DNA from: Mucilaginibacter sp. UR6-11 | GTDB taxonomy: Bacteria > Bacteroidota > Bacteroidia > Sphingobacteriales > Sphingobacteriaceae | NCBI RefSeq assembly: GCF_020880695.1 | Contig: NZ_JAJIWO010000003.1 | Location: forward strand, 62,001 to 126,000 | Direction of reading: 5' to 3' | Length of the DNA stretch: 64,000 nucleotides | Shown here: positions 19,267-28,922 of the stretch, piece by piece | Position numbering within the stretch: the first letter of the stretch is position 1 | Layout of the letters: every line of letters starts with the position of its first letter | Made by a program: the position numbers and the translations under genes | The notes under the pieces: model-generated | Database searches by the model: none | What the model was told of the DNA's origin: nothing | What the model saw: the letters and a program-made list of their open reading frames with translations, nothing else

Positions 19267-21081
19267 ATGGAGAAATTTGATTATCGCGCGGCACTAAAAA
19301 ACATCCCCCATAAACCCGGGGTTTACCAGTATTGGAACGAGGAGAAGGAGCTGATATATATTGGCAAAGCCAAAGATCTGCGTAACCGGGTTACGTCTTA
19401 CTTTAATAAGGATGCCAATGTAAATGCCAAAACACGGGTATTGGTATCCAAGATCCGCAACATAACATTTACAATTGTTGATACCGAGATTGATGCCTGG
19501 CTGTTAGAGAACAGCCTGATAAAAAAGCATCAGCCGCGTTACAATGTAATGCTTAAGGATGATAAAACTTATCCGTGGATCATTATAAAAAATGAAAATT
19601 TCCCCCGCATCTTCTGGACCAGGCGCATCATAAAGGATGGGTCGAAATACCTTGGCCCCTACGCCTCTATAAGCATGATGCATGCTATTTTGGGGCTGAT
19701 AAAAGAAACCTATCCCCTGCGCACCTGTAACCTGGCGCTTACCCGGCCTAATATAGATGCCGGTAAGTTTAAAGTTTGCCTGGAATATCAGTTGGGAAAC
19801 TGTAAGGGCCCTTGTCAAAACTACCAGACCGAAGACGACTACGATAACAGCATTGAAGAGATAAAAGATATCCTGAACGGTAAAATTGGCGCCGTGCTGC
19901 GCAAAATGAAAGCCGAAATGGACAACGCCATATCCGGCATGAACTATGAGCTGGCGCACCGTTTGAAGCGAAAATTTGAGCTGCTTGAAAATTACCAGAG
20001 CAAATCTACCGTAGTTAATTCATCTATTACTGATGTGGATGTATTCAGCATCGCATCCGAAGAAAAAATAGCTTTTGTTAACTTTCTTAAAGTGATGAAC
20101 GGAACCATCATCCAAACACAAACCATAGAGCTTAAAAAGCGGTTGGATGAAAGCGATGAGGAACTGCTGACACTGGCCATAATTGAGTTTAGGAGCCGCT
20201 ATAACAGCGACTCGAAAGAGATCATCGTTCCGTTTAAAATTGACCTGGATGACGCAGGCTTAAAGTTTACGGTGCCTAAACTGGGCGAAAAACGCAAACT
20301 GCTTGACCTTTCGCAAAAAAATGTGCAGTTCTTTAAAAAAGAACGCATAGACCAGTACGAAAAGCTGAATCCTGAGATACGCACCGAGCGCCTGCTGACG
20401 CAAATGATGAAAGACCTGCGCATGAACCAGTTGCCGCGCCATATTGAATGTTTTGATAACTCCAACTTCCAGGGTAAATACCCGGTGTCGGCTATCGTGG
20501 TGTTTAAGGATGGCAAACCTTCAAAAAAAGACTACCGACACTTTAATGTAAAAACCGTTGAGGGCCCTAATGATTTTGCCACCATGGAAGAGGCCGTTTT
20601 AAGACGCTACCGCCGCGTGCTGGACGAAGATACAGGCTTGCCGCAACTAATCGTGATTGACGGCGGCAAGGGCCAGCTATCATCGGCAATGAAGAGTTTA
20701 AGGTTATTGGGGATAGATAAACAAGTTACCGTTATAGGCATTGCCAAGCGGCTGGAAGAGCTATATTATCCCGGCGATCAGTACCCGATGTACCTGGATA
20801 AAAAGTCTGAAACCTTAAAAGTGATCCAATATCTGCGTGATGAGGCTCACCGCTTTGGCATAACCTTTCACCGCAAAAAACGGGACAAAGGCACCCTGGC
20901 TACCGAACTTGAGCTGATTGAGGGCATAGGTAAAACCACCGCCGAAAAACTATTGAAATATTTTAAATCTGTAAAGAAAATAAGAGAAGCCGATGCCGAA
21001 ACCTTACAGGAGGTGGTAAACGGCAAACAGGCAAAATCTATAATTGAATACTTTGGCGGTACAGGACTGGAAGTAAGTTAA
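19267..21081 (+). CDS. uvrC: Excinuclease ABC subunit C
   Basis: A 604-residue nuclease that makes the dual incisions in nucleotide excision repair. The GIY-YIG domain is at the N-terminus (GVYQYWNEEKELIYIGKAK). A Cys cluster (RTCNLAL...CLEYQLGNCKGPC) lies near residues 155-185, followed by the UVR motif region. The RNase H-like C-terminal nuclease shows IECFDNSNFQG, KTVEGPNDFATMEE and VIDGGKGQLSSA. A terminal helix-hairpin-helix (IEGIGKTTAEKLL) completes the protein. It stands alone and ends at a strong terminator. Confidence 0.98.
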   Translation: MEKFDYRAALKNIPHKPGVYQYWNEEKELIYIGKAKDLRNRVTSYFNKDANVNAKTRVLVSKIRNITFTIVDTEIDAWLLENSLIKKHQPRYNVMLKDDKTYPWIIIKNENFPRIFWTRRIIKDGSKYLGPYASISMMHAILGLIKETYPLRTCNLALTRPNIDAGKFKVCLEYQLGNCKGPCQNYQTEDDYDNSIEEIKDILNGKIGAVLRKMKAEMDNAISGMNYELAHRLKRKFELLENYQSKSTVVNSSITDVDVFSIASEEKIAFVNFLKVMNGTIIQTQTIELKKRLDESDEELLTLAIIEFRSRYNSDSKEIIVPFKIDLDDAGLKFTVPKLGEKRKLLDLSQKNVQFFKKERIDQYEKLNPEIRTERLLTQMMKDLRMNQLPRHIECFDNSNFQGKYPVSAIVVFKDGKPSKKDYRHFNVKTVEGPNDFATMEEAVLRRYRRVLDEDTGLPQLIVIDGGKGQLSSAMKSLRLLGIDKQVTVIGIAKRLEELYYPGDQYPMYLDKKSETLKVIQYLRDEAHRFGITFHRKKRDKGTLATELELIEGIGKTTAEKLLKYFKSVKKIREADAETLQEVVNGKQAKSIIEYFGGTGLEVS

Positions 21082-21123
21082 AACAACGATGTGCTGCGAT
21101 TGTCACACAAAAGGACATTACAT

Positions 21124-21157
21124 AAAAAAGCCCTGCGATAATCGCAAGGCTTTTTTT
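21124..21157. terminator. Bidirectional intrinsic terminator between uvrC and gldN
   Basis: The stem AAAAAAGCCCTGCGAT / ATCGCAAGGCTTTTTT has one mismatch and only a two-base apex. The A-run on the left and T-run on the right let it serve both convergent transcripts. Confidence 0.9.
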
Positions 21158-21191
21158 ATAATTTACCGGCTATGATAGCCGCTGCAAACTG

Positions 21192-22181
21192 CTAATATTG
21201 CCACAGGTTAAGTTCCCAGTCCATCAGGGATTTCTTGATCCGTTCAGACTCATACAGGCGGTCAATACCTATTGCGTAGTCTTTTATACGTTCATCTTTA
21301 TCATTTGATACTTTTACTACATATCCATGGAACAAGCGTTTCAGGAACACGTCATCAAAGCTCAAATCCGTGGCATCGTTATTCCGGTTAAACGCTTCTT
21401 TGGTAACCAGTACCTGGCGGGCAGCAGGGAAATAGATCCAAAATGCCGGCTGGTAATCCAAAGCAAGGTTTGCACCTTCAACTTTTTGTTTGATCATGGG
21501 CGCTATGCCAATAATACGGGGTTCCCAAACAGAACGCTGTTTATCAAATAACCAATCTTCTTTAATGCGGAATTTCACAATACTATCCGGTTGGAAATCT
21601 CCGGCCACCATTTTCGAACCCGTTTTTTCGCCATTAGCGTTTATGATATTAACCAATGCGCTATCCGCCATTTTTGCTCTTGCTTTGGCAGGTGATAAAG
21701 GTGTGGCAAAACCGTCACCGTTAGGATCGTTTTTTGTGGGGATGGGGTCATATGCGGTCAATTCACCCGCTGCAATAGCGTCCATCAACACATCAATTAA
21801 CCTTGATTTTGGCGATCCAAGATACATATTAACCTTTTCACGTAAATCAATTTCCTCCCAAACACGTTTGGCAAACACCACGTCCGACTCACGTACGTTG
21901 GCATAAGGCGTCACTTTATTATTTTGAATATTGCTTTTCTTATAATAACCATCAAGCGGTCTGTCAAACGGTTTAGACGGATCAGCAGTTATAGGCGCGT
22001 CAGTGATCTTTTTGCTGGTATCAACCGTTGATGATTGCTTATTAGAAGTCACCGGATTTGATGGTGCAGCAGAGCCCTGCGTAGCAGCCGGTTTTCTAGC
22101 CGCAGCTTTCTTCTTTTTAGACTGCGCGAATGACGCTACGCAGGCTAAACAAAGTACAACTATTAAAAATCTTGTTTTCAT
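21192..22181 (-). CDS. gldN: T9SS/gliding protein GldN (PorN)
   Basis: A 329-residue periplasmic protein with a signal peptide ending in SFAQ. After an Ala/Lys/Ser/Thr-rich linker comes the conserved domain (DGYYKKSNIQ, RVWEEIDLREKVN, GIAPMIKQKVEG). GldN pairs with GldK in the ring-like complex of the type IX secretion system. It is the last gene of gldKLMN, 6 bases after gldM, and is followed by the bidirectional terminator. Confidence 0.96.
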   Translation of the reverse strand: MKTRFLIVVLCLACVASFAQSKKKKAAARKPAATQGSAAPSNPVTSNKQSSTVDTSKKITDAPITADPSKPFDRPLDGYYKKSNIQNNKVTPYANVRESDVVFAKRVWEEIDLREKVNMYLGSPKSRLIDVLMDAIAAGELTAYDPIPTKNDPNGDGFATPLSPAKARAKMADSALVNIINANGEKTGSKMVAGDFQPDSIVKFRIKEDWLFDKQRSVWEPRIIGIAPMIKQKVEGANLALDYQPAFWIYFPAARQVLVTKEAFNRNNDATDLSFDDVFLKRLFHGYVVKVSNDKDERIKDYAIGIDRLYESERIKKSLMDWELNLWQY

Positions 22182-22187
22182 AAGCTT

Positions 22188-23726
22188 TTAATTTGCAAAT
22201 AATACAATATTATCTAATCCGCGCTGTGTGCCATCCGGGCCCACGGCTACTATATCCTTAAATACTACGGTTGAACCTGCCGAAATGGTATTCATTGCTG
22301 AATGCATTGAGCTGGTTAACTGGTTACCGGTGCCGCTAAAACTCAACGGGTCCTGGCGCGGTTTAATGATCAGTAAGGTAAACCGGGTAACATTAAACCT
22401 GGCATCAAATTCAAAATTCTCCAGCTTGGCAAAAACAGCATCCTGCGATTTCATGTTAGCCGCGCTGGTTGTCCCGCCTGATTTTCCGGCAAACTCAGCC
22501 TTTGGATCTGGTATACGTTTTACGCGGAATAAGGTTGACCCTAAAGTCATAACTCTTCCTTTTGATACTTCACCCGAAACATTTACCGTAGCCGTACCGG
22601 TAGTTGTAACCGTAGCAACATAACCATTACCTGACGGGCTGATATTACCACCTGTCATGCTTACTCTCAAATCTTTTTTAGCTATACCGGGTGCCGATAC
22701 CGAAACAGGGTTTGGCACACCAATATACAATACGTTCATTTTATCAGGCGATACTACCGCCGATGGCCTTGCTACCGTATAAGTTTGCGGTTGGGTAGTA
22801 TACGTTTTCATGGTACCATCGTTTTGTTTAACTGATATGGTACCGATCCAGGTATGTACGCCTTCGCTGCCAGTACTGCCGCTATATTTACCGCGTCCTG
22901 CTTCAGTAGGCAACCTGCTGCCCTCAACTGTGATAACAGGTGATGATTTAGAATCAGATGCGGTCAGGAACACTTCTGCCGTATAAGGCTGGCCAACTAA
23001 AACATAACTTGTTGGTGCAACCGCTACTGCCGAAAACTGATCCAGATTAACCACTGCCTGATCTACTTCACCCAATATTTTTTTAACAACCTCGTTCTCG
23101 GCATTTTTTGCATCCGATTGTATTTTTATAAATGCGGTCATTGCTGCCCCCATCGGTACCCCCTCACCAAAATTGGCCTGCTCCCACGATTTATTAGGAA
23201 ATCCTTTTCTATGAGCAGGAGGTATTGTATTTAAAGATAATTTAACACCAACCCTGTCTTTTACCGGTAACAATGCCAATAAAGCTTCACGGGTTTGATT
23301 TATTTTTTTTGATAATTCGAAAGCATTTTTTCTTCTGTCAACCATCAAATCAACAGATGCATCCAAATTATCTCTGCCTTTGTAATCGTTTGTTGCCTCA
23401 TCGAAGCCACCGGTTTCCTCGGCCAATTTACTTTTTAATGATTCAACATAAGTATTCAAATCATCTATCAATTTACTTGCCTGTTTGGCCCGGTCATAAA
23501 TAGGTTTTGCCCTATCGGGTTGCTCCTTTAATTTTGTTTTTTCAAACGCGCCGAAAGTATTATCAATACCTACCTGCACATTTGCTTTCGAAGCTGTTAA
23601 ACTGTCGCTAATGTTTTTAAAAGCGTCAAGCAAGTTTTCAGGAACCTCAAGAGCGATAAGACCAAGCAATACCAGGTATAATATACCCATCATCCGCTGC
23701 CTTGGGGTTTGTTTACCTCCAGCCAT
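22188..23726 (-). CDS. gldM: T9SS/gliding motor protein GldM (PorM)
   Basis: A 512-residue protein with one N-terminal membrane helix (ILYLVLLGLIALEV) and a long periplasmic part made of four domains in known homologues. Arg 9, in the segment TPRQRMM, corresponds to the residue that contacts the GldL glutamate in F. johnsoniae. GldM transmits proton-driven rotation across the periplasm to GldK/GldN. It lies 50 bases after gldL. Confidence 0.97.
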   Translation of the reverse strand: MAGGKQTPRQRMMGILYLVLLGLIALEVPENLLDAFKNISDSLTASKANVQVGIDNTFGAFEKTKLKEQPDRAKPIYDRAKQASKLIDDLNTYVESLKSKLAEETGGFDEATNDYKGRDNLDASVDLMVDRRKNAFELSKKINQTREALLALLPVKDRVGVKLSLNTIPPAHRKGFPNKSWEQANFGEGVPMGAAMTAFIKIQSDAKNAENEVVKKILGEVDQAVVNLDQFSAVAVAPTSYVLVGQPYTAEVFLTASDSKSSPVITVEGSRLPTEAGRGKYSGSTGSEGVHTWIGTISVKQNDGTMKTYTTQPQTYTVARPSAVVSPDKMNVLYIGVPNPVSVSAPGIAKKDLRVSMTGGNISPSGNGYVATVTTTGTATVNVSGEVSKGRVMTLGSTLFRVKRIPDPKAEFAGKSGGTTSAANMKSQDAVFAKLENFEFDARFNVTRFTLLIIKPRQDPLSFSGTGNQLTSSMHSAMNTISAGSTVVFKDIVAVGPDGTQRGLDNIVLFAN

Positions 23727-23776
23727 TTGTTATATATCTTTTTTTGTATTATTCAAAATCCTGTTAGTTTATTCAA

Positions 23777-24586
23777 TTACGCTTGGCGTGGCTGGTTCAT
23801 TGCAGTTAACATATTGCCATAAATCGCATTTAATGATGATAGGTTCTTAGCTAAACGACCCACTTCCTCTTTAAACTGTTTAGAGTCTTCCAGGGATTCA
23901 TTAAAGTTGTTCATGGTTAATGATAAGTTTTGGTAAAACTTATTCATTGATTTTAAATGCGCACTTGAGTCTTGCAGTTCCAATTCATAAACCGCATTTA
24001 ATGCGGATAAATTTTTGCCTAAATTGTTTACCTGATCATGGTATGCTTTTGAGTCAACATTAGTATTGGCCAGCTCCATTAAGTTGCCGGATGCTTTCTC
24101 AAACGATGAGGTTAAGTTATCATAGCTCTGGGTTGCAGCTTTAACTTTTTGCGTAAACGCGATAGTAGCTTCGCCGGCATCGGTAACTTTTGATATAGAA
24201 TTAACCTTATCGCCAAACGTTCTTAAACCGTCGGCAAGGCTGCCAATCAGCTCAGGGCCAATTTTAGCTTCTTCCAACATCTTATCCAGGGCCGCTGTGG
24301 TTGATACACCACCGCCACCGCCTCTGCTTATTGCGGCTTTTGGTAACTCACCATTATAATCATGTTTCAATTCCGGATAAGCTCTTGTCCAGTCTATCTC
24401 TACTTCCTCACGCTGAAATCCGAGTATAAAAAACAAAATAGCTTCTGCCCCTAATCCAAGGGTGATAAATAAGCCACCGTTTGGCCAATGTTGGATTTTA
24501 AATAATAACCCAACAATAACCACTGTTGCACCCCAGGATACAACATTATTAATTCCCCATGGTTGTTTCTTACCTGTACCTGCCAT
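23777..24586 (-). CDS. gldL: T9SS/gliding motor protein GldL (PorL)
   Basis: A 269-residue inner-membrane protein with two N-terminal membrane helices (VSWGATVVIVGLLFKIQHW and GLFITLGLGAEAILFFILGF). Glu 48 in the second helix matches the proton-path glutamate known in F. johnsoniae GldL, and Lys 30 is at the end of the first. The cytoplasmic C-terminal region is helical and coiled. It contains two copies of a segment like NNLGKNLSALNAVYE / GRLAKNLSSLNAIYG, an internal repeat. GldL and GldM form the motor that powers type IX secretion. Confidence 0.97.
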   Translation of the reverse strand: MAGTGKKQPWGINNVVSWGATVVIVGLLFKIQHWPNGGLFITLGLGAEAILFFILGFQREEVEIDWTRAYPELKHDYNGELPKAAISRGGGGGVSTTAALDKMLEEAKIGPELIGSLADGLRTFGDKVNSISKVTDAGEATIAFTQKVKAATQSYDNLTSSFEKASGNLMELANTNVDSKAYHDQVNNLGKNLSALNAVYELELQDSSAHLKSMNKFYQNLSLTMNNFNESLEDSKQFKEEVGRLAKNLSSLNAIYGNMLTAMNQPRQA

Positions 24587-24626
24587 AAAATTCTATTATA
24601 TTTTTTTTAAGTTTTTGGATTATTAA

Positions 24627-25967
24627 TTAGCGCTTGTCTCTTAAATCACGCCCCTGGAAATGTGTTACGCAACGGAAACCGATGTAAGATTTGGCACTGT
24701 CCTGATACTCATAGTTACGTGATGAGTTTTGCAGAAAATAACCAACATCTTTCCATGAGCCGCCACGCACTACTTTACGTTTCATCACTTCGGGATCATT
24801 CTTTTTTGCCTCATAATTAAATGTTGGCGCTAAATCATTTACAAATGTTGAAGCTGAGGGATCAAATGCGGATTGGGTCCATTCCGCCACGTTGCCGGCC
24901 ATGTTATACAAGCCAAAATCGTTAGGGAAATAAGATTTTACTTTAACGGTATAAGTACCGCCGTCGTCCGAATAGTTACCACGGCCGGGTTTAAAGTTTG
25001 CCAGTAAGCAACCTTTGGCATTTTTAATATAAGGGCCGCCCCATGGGTAATCCGTTCCTATCCTGCCGCCACGTGCTGCGTATTCAAACTCCTGCTCGGT
25101 TGGTAATACATATGGCGAACGGTGCGGCAAACGCCTTGAATCTTTATACGATTCATTGTAACGTGTGCGCCATACAGTAAACGCACGTGCCTGCCGCCAG
25201 GTTACGCCCACTACCGGGTAATCTTTAAATGACGGGTGTGAAAAATAGCCTTCAACCATCGGCTCGTTGGCAGCGTATGAAAAATCACTTAACCACACCA
25301 GCGTATCCGGATATATCGGTACGGTATCCCTTAAGATAAAGTCCGAACGTTTTTTTGTTTTATCGTTTTTGTAATTGGCTGCTTCGCGCAGTAACGGCAT
25401 TGCATAGTTGTATTTCAACAGCCTGACATCAAGCTCATTGCGATCAAACACGCGGTCATCGCCCTGATAAAACATGCCCTGTAGTTTGGTAGCGTTGGCA
25501 GCTCCGGCTTTTTTATTACCGGCACCCCAGATAGGGTAACGTTTTACATATTGCCAGTTGATATATTTCTTTCCGGTTGGATTTGGTGTAGCGGGCTTTT
25601 TACCCGTAGCGCCTAAGTAATATTTCGGATCATTCAGGTAGGAAGTAATAGCAATTGAATCACGAACCCAGTTAACAAACTGCCGGTACTGGCTGTTTGA
25701 AATTTCTGTCTGATCCATAAAGAAAGCGGGTATGGTAACTTGTTTGGTTTGAGCTATTTGAGCAAATGTGATATCCTGATCGGTCTGGCCCATTAAAAAA
25801 CTACCACTCGGAATATAAGCCATGCCATATGGAACTTCGGCTTTAACGTTTTTTGCCGGGGCGCCCATCACCTCGCCCCTATCGGCTCCGCCTTTTCCTC
25901 CGCCGAATATACATCCGCTTAATAATGCTGTACCTGAAATCGCAATTAAAAAGTATATTTTCTTCAT
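24627..25967 (-). CDS. gldK: T9SS/gliding lipoprotein GldK (PorK)
   Basis: A 446-residue outer-membrane lipoprotein with lipobox LLSGC near residue 19 and an FGE-sulfatase-like fold (PSGSFLMGQTDQD, DQTEISNSQYRQFV, GVTWRQARAFTVW, NMAGNVAEWTQSAFD, VVRGGSWKD). In the T9SS it forms a periplasmic ring with GldN and is not known to act as a formylglycine-generating enzyme. It is the first gene of gldKLMN, preceded by a TAnnTTTG element. Confidence 0.97.
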   Translation of the reverse strand: MKKIYFLIAISGTALLSGCIFGGGKGGADRGEVMGAPAKNVKAEVPYGMAYIPSGSFLMGQTDQDITFAQIAQTKQVTIPAFFMDQTEISNSQYRQFVNWVRDSIAITSYLNDPKYYLGATGKKPATPNPTGKKYINWQYVKRYPIWGAGNKKAGAANATKLQGMFYQGDDRVFDRNELDVRLLKYNYAMPLLREAANYKNDKTKKRSDFILRDTVPIYPDTLVWLSDFSYAANEPMVEGYFSHPSFKDYPVVGVTWRQARAFTVWRTRYNESYKDSRRLPHRSPYVLPTEQEFEYAARGGRIGTDYPWGGPYIKNAKGCLLANFKPGRGNYSDDGGTYTVKVKSYFPNDFGLYNMAGNVAEWTQSAFDPSASTFVNDLAPTFNYEAKKNDPEVMKRKVVRGGSWKDVGYFLQNSSRNYEYQDSAKSYIGFRCVTHFQGRDLRDKR

Positions 25968-26040
25968 GTTTTACAAATCAAAGTCCGGTCATAAAAAATA
26001 CAACACAATTTGACCCCCGAATATATAAATTTTGCACCAT

Positions 26041-26048
26041 CAAACGTA
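26041..26048 (-). promoter_or_regulatory. -7 element upstream of gldK
   Basis: The minus strand reads TACGTTTG, an exact TAnnTTTG match, about 73 bases before the gldK ATG. A -33 element is not convincing. The surrounding 260-bp gap (25968-26229) holds no other feature I can support. Confidence 0.5.
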
Positions 26049-26229
26049 AAAAATGTTTTCTCCAGTTAAAAATAACATTTTTTAATTAAAAGGCAAATTC
26101 ATTGACGATTGACAAATGGATTGTAACGCCTAATCCTTTTAAATTAACTAGTTGTAATTGTATGTGTTCACTTTTGACTTATACGGCAATTTACTTAAAA
26201 TGTTGCGGGCAGATTAAAAAAAATACAGG

Positions 26230-26988
26230 TTATTTATTTACCTGTTTGCAATATTGCTCAATAGCCATAGTCATGGATGGAGCGGCCGGGGTAGGCGCAG
26301 GGATATCCAGAATTAAACCCGCCTCAAGCACTGCTTTATGGGTAGTTGCGCCAAAAGCGGCAATGCGGGTATTATTCTGTTTAAAATCAGGAAAGTTCTT
26401 GAATAATGACTGGATGCTTGACGGGCTGAAAAATGCTATAACATCATAAAAAACCTCGGCAAGGTCACTCAAATCGCTGCATACGGTACGGAAAAGTACG
26501 GCAGGGGTAAAATCATATCCGTTCTCCAGCAAAAATTTCTGCGTTTCTTCGGCAGCCACATCAGAGCAAGGGTAAAGGAATTTCTCGTTCGAGTGTTTTT
26601 TAAGTACCTCGGCCAGGTCAGTAGCGGTTTGCTTACCAAAGAAGATCTTTCGTTTACGGTACTGGATATATTTTTGAAGATAAAGGGCAATGGTTTCTGA
26701 AAGGCAGAAATATTTCATTTCTACCGGCACCTCGAAACGCATCTCTTCACAGATCCTGAAGAAATGATCGGCCGAGTTACGGCTGGTGAAAATAACTGCG
26801 GTAAAATCCGCCAGGTTAATTTTATCCTTACGGAAATCCTTGGCCGGCACACCTTCAACATGAATAAATGACCTGAAATCAATCTTCAGATTATGTTTCT
26901 TTGCCAGTTCAGTGTATGGATTTTTGTCGTTTTCGGGCTTCGCTAAAGTAACCAATATACTTTTAACCTTTTTCTTTCTATCTTCCAA
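26230..26988 (-). CDS. hemD: Uroporphyrinogen-III synthase
   Basis: A 252-residue cytoplasmic protein. The fold pattern of two alternating Rossmann-like domains fits HemD, with VKSILVTLAKPENDKNPY at the N-terminus, FTAVIFTSRNSADHFF, KFLYPCSDVAAEETQKFL and DVIAFFSPSSIQSLFKNFP. The enzyme cyclises hydroxymethylbilane to uroporphyrinogen III in tetrapyrrole synthesis. It follows the DUF4271 gene by 25 bases and precedes gldK by 262 bases. Sequence conservation in this family is low, so the call rests on motif order. Confidence 0.85.
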   Translation of the reverse strand: MEDRKKKVKSILVTLAKPENDKNPYTELAKKHNLKIDFRSFIHVEGVPAKDFRKDKINLADFTAVIFTSRNSADHFFRICEEMRFEVPVEMKYFCLSETIALYLQKYIQYRKRKIFFGKQTATDLAEVLKKHSNEKFLYPCSDVAAEETQKFLLENGYDFTPAVLFRTVCSDLSDLAEVFYDVIAFFSPSSIQSLFKNFPDFKQNNTRIAAFGATTHKAVLEAGLILDIPAPTPAAPSMTMAIEQYCKQVNK

Positions 26989-27013
26989 TTCTGTCGTTAT
27001 AAAAACCTAAAAA

Positions 27014-27982
27014 TTATATATTCAGCGCCTTAATTAATATTAAAATGGGGCAAATTTCGAGGGCACAAAGATAGATAAATAAATAAAATTTATGAAATCG
27101 AAAATTAGAAATAATATTAACACTGCTCCGCAGATAAAGCCATACGAAAATAATCACTATCAATATCACCGCAACTATCAGCAACGGCTTAATAAAAACT
27201 GCGGCCAGTAAGCTAAAACATACCGTAACCGGCAAAAACACAAAAGCCACGTTAAAATAGGTTAAGTAAAGGATTGATACATATTCTGTTACGATCTTTT
27301 GGATATCAAAAATAAAACCTATTAGCTTCAATACCAGAAATTTGCCGGCAAACAACAATAAAATTATCATAACCAGCGAAACAAACAGCCGCACGCCGCT
27401 TACGCTGTAGTAAATACTTTTATAGGATGCCAGCTGGTACAAAAACAACCCAAATGTTAGGCCGAATAATAAAAACAGGCCCACAAAGGCCCAGAAATTT
27501 ATCTGCACATCGTCTTTATTGGCTTGTACAAGCGCCCGTTTGCTGTAAAATGATAAGAATACATTTTTGATATCCTTGTTCATGATAATGTTAAGGATAG
27601 CGGTATACAGCAGCAGCCCGATGATGATGGTGATTATCCATTGGTCGCGCGTTTTCCGCATATGGCCGTTGCGCAATATGCTTTTTGACTTGAAAGGGAT
27701 ATCCAGAAAGCCGTTGCCACGGTACATATGATCATGCACATACCGCTCGGCTGCCTCTCTGTTTACGGTAGAATCAGGGTATTTGATGTATAAAAAAGCC
27801 AATGAATCTTCCAGAAATTTTTTGCGGTTGGCTGTAGCCAGGATAACAGAATCAAGCACCTGCATACTGCCGGGCCGGGCAGTGTCCAACCGGGTGTTGC
27901 TTTGTATTGTTGTATCTCCCTGCGCGTAACCCGCCAAACCGGCTATTACTATAAAAAAGAAGCATAAAGCAATAAAACGCAT
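27014..27982 (-). CDS. DUF4271 membrane protein
   Basis: A 322-residue protein with a signal peptide (ending near GYAQ) and a soluble N-terminal part of about 110 residues. Six to seven membrane helices follow. The C-terminal signature RFHKFYLFIYLCALEICPILILIK is characteristic of DUF4271. The function is unknown. A TAnnTTTG element lies about 24 bases upstream, so it probably starts a two-gene unit with hemD. Confidence 0.85.
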   Translation of the reverse strand: MRFIALCFFFIVIAGLAGYAQGDTTIQSNTRLDTARPGSMQVLDSVILATANRKKFLEDSLAFLYIKYPDSTVNREAAERYVHDHMYRGNGFLDIPFKSKSILRNGHMRKTRDQWIITIIIGLLLYTAILNIIMNKDIKNVFLSFYSKRALVQANKDDVQINFWAFVGLFLLFGLTFGLFLYQLASYKSIYYSVSGVRLFVSLVMIILLLFAGKFLVLKLIGFIFDIQKIVTEYVSILYLTYFNVAFVFLPVTVCFSLLAAVFIKPLLIVAVILIVIIFVWLYLRSSVNIISNFRFHKFYLFIYLCALEICPILILIKALNI

Positions 27983-28006
27983 TTAATAGCCCGGATTGAT
28001 TTACTA

Positions 28007-28014
28007 CAAAAATA
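28007..28014 (-). promoter_or_regulatory. -7 element upstream of the DUF4271-hemD unit
   Basis: The minus strand reads TATTTTTG, an exact TAnnTTTG match about 24 bases before the ATG at 27982. The -33 position is not consensus. Confidence 0.45.
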
Positions 28015-28062
28015 CCTTAATTTATGAGTCTTTAGACTGATTAATGTTAAAAACCGAATGTT

Positions 28063-28872
28063 TTATTTGGTCAGCTTGTTAGGGATAGCTGCTGTTGGCG
28101 GTTGCCTTAGCCCTTTTTTTGCAAGATAGCCTGCCAATTGTTCTATCCTGTCAGTACCGATTACATCCGCCCCGATATTGATCTGGACATCCCAGGCTTC
28201 GGGCACATCGGGGCCGCCCCAAAACCTAACCAGTTTACCCGTATACGTATGTACACTATCCACGGTTTTCTGCAGTTTCTTCCGGTCGGCTTCGGCAATG
28301 GCGCCGGTACCTTTCCATTTAGACCAGTTTTCAAAGTTAAGACTAACCTGCCCTACCCTGTCCCACTGGGCCTGCGTATGCGGATAGACCAGGTCATCAT
28401 CAAACCATAAAACGGAAGGATATTTATGGTAATCAGCCGGAACAGGCCGGTTACCACTGATCAGGATCTTTAACCTGCCGGTTGGGTTTTCTTTGCTCAA
28501 CAAGTACATCTTAAGTGGTCGCAACTCTTTTACCAGCTTAGGCAGCACCTGCGAGTATTCCCGCTTAACATCTATCAAAAGACATAAGCGACGCGTGGTG
28601 TCCCTGCGTAAGGCGTACAGGATGGGTTGAAGATACATGCCCTTAAGGGTACGCTCGGGCTCTAAATACTTGTCGCTGTGCGATACCAGTAAAACCCCGT
28701 CAACCAGGAATATATCGGCTTCGATAGAATTGAAACCGTTGTAAAATGCTTTATAAAATGGTGTATTGTTAGCGTAGTCGTTATGCGAGTGCGTATATCT
28801 TGCCTGTGCAAACGCGCTGCTGCCCGCCAACAAAAACATGGCAGGCAACAGGAGTTGAAGTTTTAGTTTCAT
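28063..28872 (-). CDS. Secreted PI-PLC/glycerophosphodiester phosphodiesterase-like protein
   Basis: A 269-residue protein with a signal peptide (MKLKLQLLLPAMFLLAG...SAFAQ). The PLC-like phosphodiesterase TIM barrel shows THSHNDYAN (first catalytic His), GFNSIEADIFLVDGVLLVSHS (metal ligands E and D, second His) and LCLLIDVKREY. The ATG at 28870-28872 is chosen because it gives a clean signal peptide; a longer in-frame start would add 14 residues. It is the last gene of the sugar locus, 50 bases after the GH172 gene. Its substrate is unknown and its link to sugar use is only positional. Confidence 0.85.
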   Translation of the reverse strand: MKLKLQLLLPAMFLLAGSSAFAQARYTHSHNDYANNTPFYKAFYNGFNSIEADIFLVDGVLLVSHSDKYLEPERTLKGMYLQPILYALRRDTTRRLCLLIDVKREYSQVLPKLVKELRPLKMYLLSKENPTGRLKILISGNRPVPADYHKYPSVLWFDDDLVYPHTQAQWDRVGQVSLNFENWSKWKGTGAIAEADRKKLQKTVDSVHTYTGKLVRFWGGPDVPEAWDVQINIGADVIGTDRIEQLAGYLAKKGLRQPPTAAIPNKLTK

Positions 28873-28922
28873 GCCGATAAAACTAGTGTATTTAAAAAAA
28901 AAACAGGTTATCAAACTGTTAA

